Of a stretch of DNA of 64,000 bases, positions 58,817 to 64,000 are shown piece after piece. The position numbers and the translations under genes are program-made. Source of the DNA: Sphaerotilus microaerophilus (lineage in GTDB: Bacteria > Pseudomonadota > Gammaproteobacteria > Burkholderiales > Burkholderiaceae_C); assembly GCF_023734135.1 (NCBI RefSeq), contig NZ_AP025730.1, positions 2,480,001 through 2,544,000 on the forward strand, read 5' to 3'. Within the stretch, counting starts at the first letter, position 1. Each line of letters starts with the position of its first letter. Under the pieces are notes generated by a model. It did not search any database. It was given only the letters and a program-made list of their open reading frames with translations, and was not told the DNA's origin.

Positions 58817-59692
58817 ATGAGTTGGCTCGACAAGCTGCTGCCCCCCAAGATCCAGCAGAAGACCGATCAGAGTGAGCGCCGCTCGGTGCCCGAGGGCCTG
58901 TGGGTCAAGTGCCCGGCCTGCGAGACGGTGCTGTACAAGACCGACCTGGAGCAGAACCTCAACGTCTGCCCGAAGTGCTCGCATCACCACCGCATCGGTG
59001 CACGGGCCCGCCTGGACGCCTTCCTCGATGCCGAGGGCCGCTACGAGATCGGCCAGGAAGTGGTGCCGGTCGACGCGCTGAAGTTCAAGGACAGCAAGAA
59101 GTACCCCGAGCGCATCAAGGAGGCCATGGAGGCCACCGGCGAGACCGATGCGCTGATCGTGCTGGGCGGCTCGGTGATGAGCATGCCGGTGGTGGCGGCC
59201 TGCTTCGAGTTCGACTTCATGGGCGGCTCGATGGGCTCGGTGGTGGGTGAGCGCTTCGTGCGCGGCGTCGAGTCGGCGCTGGAGCAGAAGGTGCCCTTCG
59301 TGTGCTTCACCGCCACCGGCGGTGCGCGCATGCAGGAGGGCCTGCTGTCGCTGATGCAGATGGCCAAGACCAACGCGTCGCTGACCCGCCTGTCCAAGGC
59401 CAAACTGCCCTTCATCAGCGTGCTGACCGATCCGACCATGGGCGGCGTGTCGGCCGGCTTCGCCTTCGTCGGTGACGTGGTGATCGCCGAGCCGAAGGCA
59501 CTGATCGGCTTTGCCGGCCCGCGCGTGATCGAGAACACCGTGCGCGAGAAGCTGCCCGAGGGCTTCCAACGCTCCGAGTTCCTGATGGAAAAGGGTGCGC
59601 TGGACATGATCGTGGACCGGCGTGAACTGCGCCAAACCATCGCCCGTGCGCTGGCCATGCTGCAGCGCCAGAGCGCCGACGCGGTGGCCTGA
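58817..59692 (+). CDS. accD: Acetyl-CoA carboxylase carboxyltransferase subunit beta
   Basis: 291-residue partner of AccA (43515-44483). An N-terminal zinc ribbon with four Cys ([14 protein letters not shown], then [13 protein letters not shown]) is followed by the crotonase-fold domain. That domain shows [17 protein letters not shown] sequence ([20 protein letters not shown]), [40 protein letters not shown] and [20 protein letters not shown]. The ribosome-binding site AAGGAG is eight bases upstream. Confidence 0.97.
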   Translation: MSWLDKLLPPKIQQKTDQSERRSVPEGLWVKCPACETVLYKTDLEQNLNVCPKCSHHHRIGARARLDAFLDAEGRYEIGQEVVPVDALKFKDSKKYPERIKEAMEATGETDALIVLGGSVMSMPVVAACFEFDFMGGSMGSVVGERFVRGVESALEQKVPFVCFTATGGARMQEGLLSLMQMAKTNASLTRLSKAKLPFISVLTDPTMGGVSAGFAFVGDVVIAEPKALIGFAGPRVIENTVREKLPEGFQRSEFLMEKGALDMIVDRRELRQTIARALAMLQRQSADAVA

Positions 59693-59714
59693 CGCCCGCT
59701 GCATCGGTTTCGCC

Positions 59715-59736
59715 AGGGGCGTCCTCGGACGCCCCT
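59715..59736 (+). terminator. Hairpin after accD
   Basis: Perfect 10-base inverted repeat AGGGGCGTCC / GGACGCCCCT with a 2-base spacer, 22 bases after accD. It is followed by CGTCGTTG rather than a clean T-run. Confidence 0.55.
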
Positions 59737-59823
59737 CGTCGTTGACAGGCCCCAGCGCACGGCGCGTGTGCGGCTCCCCACCGGCAGCTTTCTGCCTCGT
59801 TTTCCCCCGTTTCTGCTCCGACC

Positions 59824-61137
59824 ATGAACCGAAGCCTGGCCGACTGGCTTGCGCACTGCGAGCGACTGCACCCGGTCACCATCGACCTGACGCTCGATCG
59901 CGTCACCACGGTGCGTGAGCGGCTCGGCCTGCACTTCGACATCCCTGTGTTCACCGTTGCCGGCACCAACGGCAAGGGCTCCACCTGCGCGATGCTGGAG
60001 GCCATCCTGCTGCAGGCGGGCTACCGGGTCGGCCTCTACACCTCGCCGCACCTGGTGCACTTCGAGGAGCGCCTGCGCCTGAACGGCGAGGTGGTGGTCG
60101 CCGAGCGGCTGCTGCCGCACTTCGAGGCGGTCGAGGCGGCGCGCGGTGACGTGGCGCTGACCTACTTCGAGTTCACCACGCTGGCGATCCTGCGCTGCCT
60201 GGCGGCCGAGCCGCTGGACGCGGTGGTGCTGGAGGTCGGTCTGGGTGGTCGGCTCGACGCGGTCAATGTGATCGACACGGACTGCGCCGTGATCACCTCC
60301 ATCGCGCTCGACCATATGGACTACCTCGGTGGCGACCGCGAGGCGATCGGGCGCGAGAAGGCCGGCATCATGCGTGCCGGTCGGCCGGTGGTGATCGGTG
60401 ATCCGCAGCCGCCGGCGAGCTTGCAGGCGCATGCGCGTGACGTGGGTGCCGATGTCTGGCAGGCGGGGGTCGATTTCCGGCACGAGGGCGACCGCCAGCA
60501 GTGGTCCTGGAGTGGCCGCGGGCGGCGGCGCAATGCGCTGGGCTACCCGGCACTGCGGGGGGCCAACCAGTTGCTCAATGCCTCGGGCGTGCTGGCGGCG
60601 CTCGAGGCCCTGCGCGACCGGCTGCCGGTGCCGGCCCAGGCGGTGCGCAATGGCCTGGCGATGGTGCAGCTGCCCGGGCGTTTCCAGGTGCAGCCTGGCC
60701 AGCCGACGCTGGTGCTGGACGTGGCCCACAACCCGCAGGCCGCTGCGGTGCTGGCGGTGAATCTCGATCAGATGGGCTTCTACCCGCGCACGCACGTCGT
60801 GTTGGGAGCCATGGCGGACAAGGACCTCGCCGGCGTGATCGCTCCGCTCCTGCCATTGGTGGACAGCTGGCAACTGTGCGACCTGCCCACGGCGCGGGCG
60901 GCCTCGGCGGGCCGGTTGGCAGAGCTGGTCAGTGCCCAGCGCCAAGCCGCGCTTGCGGCTGGCCAGGCCGTTCCCGAGGCCGCGGTGTCCACGCACGCAA
61001 GCCCCTCTGCTGCGCTGCAGCATATCCTGGGTCACTGCGACCCCGCTGATAGAATCGTGGTCTTTGGATCCTTCTTCACCGTGGGTGATGTGTTGCAGCA
61101 GGGCCTGCCCCGTCTGGGGGCCGCTCATCTTGGCTGA
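59824..61137 (+). CDS. folC: Bifunctional folylpolyglutamate/dihydrofolate synthase
   Basis: 437-residue Mur-ligase-fold enzyme adding glutamate to folates. The ATP loop is VFTVAGTNGKGSTCAMLEAI. LYTSPHLVHFEERLRLNGEV, VVLEVGLGGRLDAVNVID, ITSIALDHMDYLGGDREAIG and VLDVAHNPQAAAVLAVNLDQ are family motifs, and MADKDLAGVIAPLLPLVDSW follows. The length is normal. It is followed by a SPOR protein, cvpA and purF. Confidence 0.95.
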   Translation: MNRSLADWLAHCERLHPVTIDLTLDRVTTVRERLGLHFDIPVFTVAGTNGKGSTCAMLEAILLQAGYRVGLYTSPHLVHFEERLRLNGEVVVAERLLPHFEAVEAARGDVALTYFEFTTLAILRCLAAEPLDAVVLEVGLGGRLDAVNVIDTDCAVITSIALDHMDYLGGDREAIGREKAGIMRAGRPVVIGDPQPPASLQAHARDVGADVWQAGVDFRHEGDRQQWSWSGRGRRRNALGYPALRGANQLLNASGVLAALEALRDRLPVPAQAVRNGLAMVQLPGRFQVQPGQPTLVLDVAHNPQAAAVLAVNLDQMGFYPRTHVVLGAMADKDLAGVIAPLLPLVDSWQLCDLPTARAASAGRLAELVSAQRQAALAAGQAVPEAAVSTHASPSAALQHILGHCDPADRIVVFGSFFTVGDVLQQGLPRLGAAHLG

Positions 61138-61218
61138 TGCTGACGCCGGCCATCGGCACTGCAGCTTGCTCTACCCGGCTTCCTCCCTTTTTCGCAGCGC
61201 GGCAGCAGGCCGATCCTG

Positions 61219-62181
61219 ATGCGTTTCCTGTCGTTCCTGAGGCGTTCTCCTGACGCGCAGCCGCCGGCCCGGCGTGGCGGGCCGGTGCAGGACCCGGTGA
61301 GCGTCGAGGGGCTGCGTGCACGTACGCGCAGGCGGCTGATCGGTGCGGCGGTGCTGGTGGCGCTGGCGGTGCTGCTGCTGCCGGTGGTGTTCGAGAGTGC
61401 CCCGCGCCCGGTGTCCGACCAGGTGGCGATCCAGATGCCGCCGCGCGAAACGGCGGCAACCACGATCGAGATGGCCGGGCCGCGCCCTGGCAGTGCCGGC
61501 GCCACGGCGCCTGCCCTGCTGCCCTTGCCCACACCCGCGGCCGTGCCGGCTCTGCCGGTGCCCCGTGTCGTTTCGCCAAGCTCGAGTGCTGCCATGCGCG
61601 AACCGGCGCCAGCCGCTTCCCGTGCCCTGGCATTGGCCCCATCGCCGCCAGCACGGTTGGCATCGGCGGCAGTCGCTGCGCGGCCAACCCCGGCCCGGGC
61701 GCCAGCGACCGACGGCAAGGCGGCCACCAGGATCGATCGGACGGAGAAGTCCGAGCGTGCCGACAAGGTCGCCCGGGGTGAACCTGCGGACCGATCGGCC
61801 GCGGCGGCAAAGCCTGCCAAGCCACCGGTCGTGGTGAAAGAGGACAAGACGGCGCGCGCCGACAAGGCCGACAGGCCTGCCCGCAGCGAGCGCAAGGAGG
61901 CGCCGGACAAGGCGCCAGACAAGGCAACTGCCGCCACCAAGAAGCCGGCCGATGCCCGGGTGTGGGTGCAGGTGGGCGCCTATGCGGAGCCCGGGACCGT
62001 CAAGACGGTGCGCCAGCGCGTCGACAAGCTGGGGCTGAAATCCCAGGAGCAGGCGGTGCAGACCTCGGCGGGCCAGCGCACCCGCGTGCGGCTGGGACCC
62101 TTTGCCTCTCGCGAGGAAGCCGACCGGGCCGCGGCCAAGCTGCGTGCCAACGGCCTGGGCGCCTCGGTGGTGTCGCCTTGA
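61219..62181 (+). CDS. SPOR-domain membrane protein (DedD-like)
   Basis: 320 residues. A single membrane helix (RRLIGAAVLVALAVLLLPVV, about 37-56) is followed by a long Ala/Pro then Lys/Asp-rich periplasmic linker. The C-terminal SPOR domain (about 245-320) reads ARVWVQVGAYAEPGTVKTVR, RVRLGPFASREEADRAAAKL and ends GLGASVV. SPOR domains bind denuded glycan at the septum, so a divisome role is likely. The folC-dedD-cvpA-purF order is conserved in many proteobacteria. Confidence 0.9.
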   Translation: MRFLSFLRRSPDAQPPARRGGPVQDPVSVEGLRARTRRRLIGAAVLVALAVLLLPVVFESAPRPVSDQVAIQMPPRETAATTIEMAGPRPGSAGATAPALLPLPTPAAVPALPVPRVVSPSSSAAMREPAPAASRALALAPSPPARLASAAVAARPTPARAPATDGKAATRIDRTEKSERADKVARGEPADRSAAAAKPAKPPVVVKEDKTARADKADRPARSERKEAPDKAPDKATAATKKPADARVWVQVGAYAEPGTVKTVRQRVDKLGLKSQEQAVQTSAGQRTRVRLGPFASREEADRAAAKLRANGLGASVVSP

Positions 62182-62193
62182 GGCCCGCGGCAG

Positions 62194-62706
62194 ATGGCCT
62201 CCGGTGCACTGGGATGGATCGACGTGCTGATCCTCGTGGTCCTCGGGGGCTCGGTGCTGGTCGGCGTGCTGAGGGGCCTGGCCTTCGAGGTGCTGTCGCT
62301 GCTGGGCTGGCTGGTGGCCTGGCTGTGCGCGCAGGCCTGGGGCATCCGCGTGGCCCAGGCGCTGCATGTCGGTACGCCCGGTTCGCTGCTGGAGCGCGGC
62401 GTGGGCTTTGCGCTGTGCTTCGTGGCGGTGCTGCTGGGTTGGAAGCTGCTGAGCTGGCTGGTGCAGCAGGTCATCCAGGCGACCCCGCTGGCGCCGATCG
62501 ACCGCACGCTGGGTGCGGCCTTCGGTCTGCTGCGCGGCGGGGTGATCGTGCTGGTGGCCGTGACGCTGGTGGGGCTGACACCCTGGGCCCGATCGGCCCC
62601 CTGGCAGGCGGCCGCGGGCGTGCGCTGGGCACAGGTGCTGCTGGGTGTGTTGGCGCCGGTCATGCCGGGGCCGGGAACGCCTGCTTCGAGCAGCGGGAAA
62701 ACATGA
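62194..62706 (+). CDS. cvpA: CvpA family inner-membrane protein
   Basis: 170 residues with about four hydrophobic segments: WIDVLILVVLGGSVLVGVLR, FEVLSLLGWLVAWLCAQAW, VGFALCFVAVLLGWKLLSWL and GVIVLVAVTLVGLTPWA. The family motif region RTLGAAFGLLRGG is present. CvpA is required for colicin V production in E. coli and linked to envelope homeostasis. It is 12 bases after the SPOR gene and upstream of purF. Confidence 0.92.
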   Translation: MASGALGWIDVLILVVLGGSVLVGVLRGLAFEVLSLLGWLVAWLCAQAWGIRVAQALHVGTPGSLLERGVGFALCFVAVLLGWKLLSWLVQQVIQATPLAPIDRTLGAAFGLLRGGVIVLVAVTLVGLTPWARSAPWQAAAGVRWAQVLLGVLAPVMPGPGTPASSSGKT

Positions 62707-62821
62707 ATCGAGCGTGCGACGCCACCGGCCTGGCCGGTGGCTGGCGCACCGTGCAGCGGGTGCGCTGGGCCGTCAGGGCCGGGTGAGCGCACCCAACCAT
62801 TGGCAATCTTTGGAGTAGGCG

Positions 62822-64000
62822 ATGTGTGGCATCGTGGGGGTGATTTCAGCGTCGCCCGTGAACCAGCTGATCTATGACGCGCTGCTGCTCTTGCAGCACC
62901 GCGGCCAGGATGCCGCCGGCATCGTCACGGCCATGGGGACGAAGTTCTTCATGCACAAGGCGCGTGGCATGGTGCGCGACGTGTTCCGCACCCGCAACAT
63001 GCGTGCGCTGCCCGGCACGATCGGCCTGGGCCAGGTCCGCTACCCGACCGCCGGCAACGCCTACAGCGAGGAAGAGGCGCAGCCCTTCTACGTCAATGCC
63101 CCCTTCGGCATCGTGCTGGTGCACAACGGCAACCTCACCAACGCGCACGCGCTGAAGGAGGAGCTCTTCGACATCGACCGGCGCCACATCAACACCGAGA
63201 GCGACACCGAGGTGCTGATCAACATCCTGGCGCACGAGCTGGAAACGGCCGCACGCGACCAGCCCCTCACGCCCGAGGAGGTCTTCAAGGCGGTGGCGGC
63301 GGTGCATCGGCGGGTCAAGGGCTCCTATGCCGTGATCGCGCTGATCGCCGGCTACGGCCTGCTGGCCTTCCGCGACCCCTACGGCATCCGGCCGCTGTGC
63401 GTGGGCGCGATGGGCGGGGCCCAGGGCGCCGAGTGGATGGTGGCCAGCGAGTCGGTGGCACTCGAAGGCACCGGCCACCAGCTCGTGCGCGATGTAGCGC
63501 CGGGCGAGGCGGTCTTCATCGACATGCGCGGCGAGCTGCACGCGCGCCAGTGTGCCGCCCATCCGGCGCTGAACCCCTGTGTGTTCGAGTTCGTCTACCT
63601 GGCGCGGCCGGACTCGGTGATCGACGGCGTGTCGGTCTACCACGCCCGCCTGAACATGGGCGAGACGCTGGCGCAGCGCGTCATCAACGCCATGCCGCCG
63701 TCGGAAATCGATGTGGTGATCCCCATTCCCGAATCCAGCCGGCCCTCGGCGATGCAACTGGCGCAGAAGCTGGGCAAGCCCTACCGTGAAGGCTTCGTGA
63801 AGAACCGCTACGTTGGGCGCACCTTCATCATGCCGGGCCAGGCGGTGCGCAAGAAGAGCGTGCGTCAAAAGCTCAACGCCATCGGCATGGAGTTCAAGGG
63901 CCGCAATGTGCTGCTGGTGGATGACTCGATCGTGCGCGGCACCACCAGCCGCGAGATCGTGCAGATGGCCCGTGAAGCGGGGGCGCGCAAGGTCTACATG
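62822..64000 (+). CDS. purF: Amidophosphoribosyltransferase (3' end beyond window)
   Basis: The first 393 codons of PurF, which makes phosphoribosylamine from PRPP and glutamine in purine synthesis. The N-terminal nucleophile Cys follows Met ([20 protein letters not shown]). [35 protein letters not shown] and [16 protein letters not shown] are the glutaminase motifs, and [14 protein letters not shown] follows. The PRPP motif is [20 protein letters not shown] near the window edge. The frame is still open at base 64000. Confidence 0.96.
   Translation, partial: MCGIVGVISASPVNQLIYDALLLLQHRGQDAAGIVTAMGTKFFMHKARGMVRDVFRTRNMRALPGTIGLGQVRYPTAGNAYSEEEAQPFYVNAPFGIVLVHNGNLTNAHALKEELFDIDRRHINTESDTEVLINILAHELETAARDQPLTPEEVFKAVAAVHRRVKGSYAVIALIAGYGLLAFRDPYGIRPLCVGAMGGAQGAEWMVASESVALEGTGHQLVRDVAPGEAVFIDMRGELHARQCAAHPALNPCVFEFVYLARPDSVIDGVSVYHARLNMGETLAQRVINAMPPSEIDVVIPIPESSRPSAMQLAQKLGKPYREGFVKNRYVGRTFIMPGQAVRKKSVRQKLNAIGMEFKGRNVLLVDDSIVRGTTSREIVQMAREAGARKVYM

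Noticed and set aside
59041..61128. A 695-codon open frame antisense to accD and folC
   Set aside because: Shadow of two conserved genes; low-complexity translation.

Overview
The window is chromosomal DNA from a high-GC betaproteobacterium, most likely order Burkholderiales. I base this on the block lysC / tRNA-Ser / leuC-leuD-leuB-asd-fimV-truA-trpF-trpB-trpA-accD-folC-SPOR-cvpA-purF, on sucA-sucB-lpdA followed by zapE, and on high-GC codon use with ClpS-ClpA and CspA neighbours typical of that group. I do not assign a genus.

Layout. 1-5968: end of sucA, then sucB, lpdA and zapE (2-oxoglutarate dehydrogenase plus a divisome ATPase). 5969-11793: a patchwork of accessory metabolic genes (DUF1428 protein, aldo/keto reductase, LysR regulator, SDR, Gfo/Idh oxidoreductase, orphan AbrB-type antitoxin) with gene remnants at 6118-6415. 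11848-19498: a visibly lower-GC island holding three insertion sequences (IS481, IS630 and IS701 types) and one tightly packed operon. 19722-33130: a catabolic region with a C5-dicarboxyl-CoA-like cluster (hydratase, acyl-CoA dehydrogenase, CoA-transferase, CitE-like lyase), ergothioneine genes egtB-egtD, a glutamine synthetase-like enzyme and several deletion-scarred pseudogenes. 33353-64000: housekeeping genes (cold shock, ClpSA, MtfA, LpxH, two cyclophilins, L,D-transpeptidase, CysS, DNA glycosylase, AccA, TilS, LysC, Leu, Asd, FimV, TruA, Trp, AccD, FolC, CvpA, PurF).

The most unusual content is the island operon. When the insertion sequences are removed it reads: a DUF3732-type ABC ATPase (13219-13809 joined to 14976-15941), then a protein whose first ~120 residues are a well-conserved ribosomal protein bL17 domain with an extra ~165-residue C-terminal region (15938-16807), then a CHAT caspase-like protease (16800-17656 joined to 18820-19054), then a small multi-pass membrane protein (19076-19498). 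The first three overlap by stop/start codons and the fourth follows after 21 bases. The IS630 element splits the ATPase at a duplicated TA, and the IS701-type element splits the protease with a 7-base duplication. In both genes, deleting the element plus one duplication copy restores the reading frame exactly. I know of no described system that pairs a bL17-like protein with an ABC ATPase and a CHAT protease. The architecture suggests a ribosome- or translation-sensing conflict (defence or suicide) system, now broken in this genome.

A second theme is decay by clean deletion. An acyltransferase and a thiolase fragment, an AraC regulator and an MmgE/PrpD gene, an alpha/beta hydrolase, a TctC-type binding protein and a FAD-linked oxidase all survive only in part, with no insertion sequence at the junctions.
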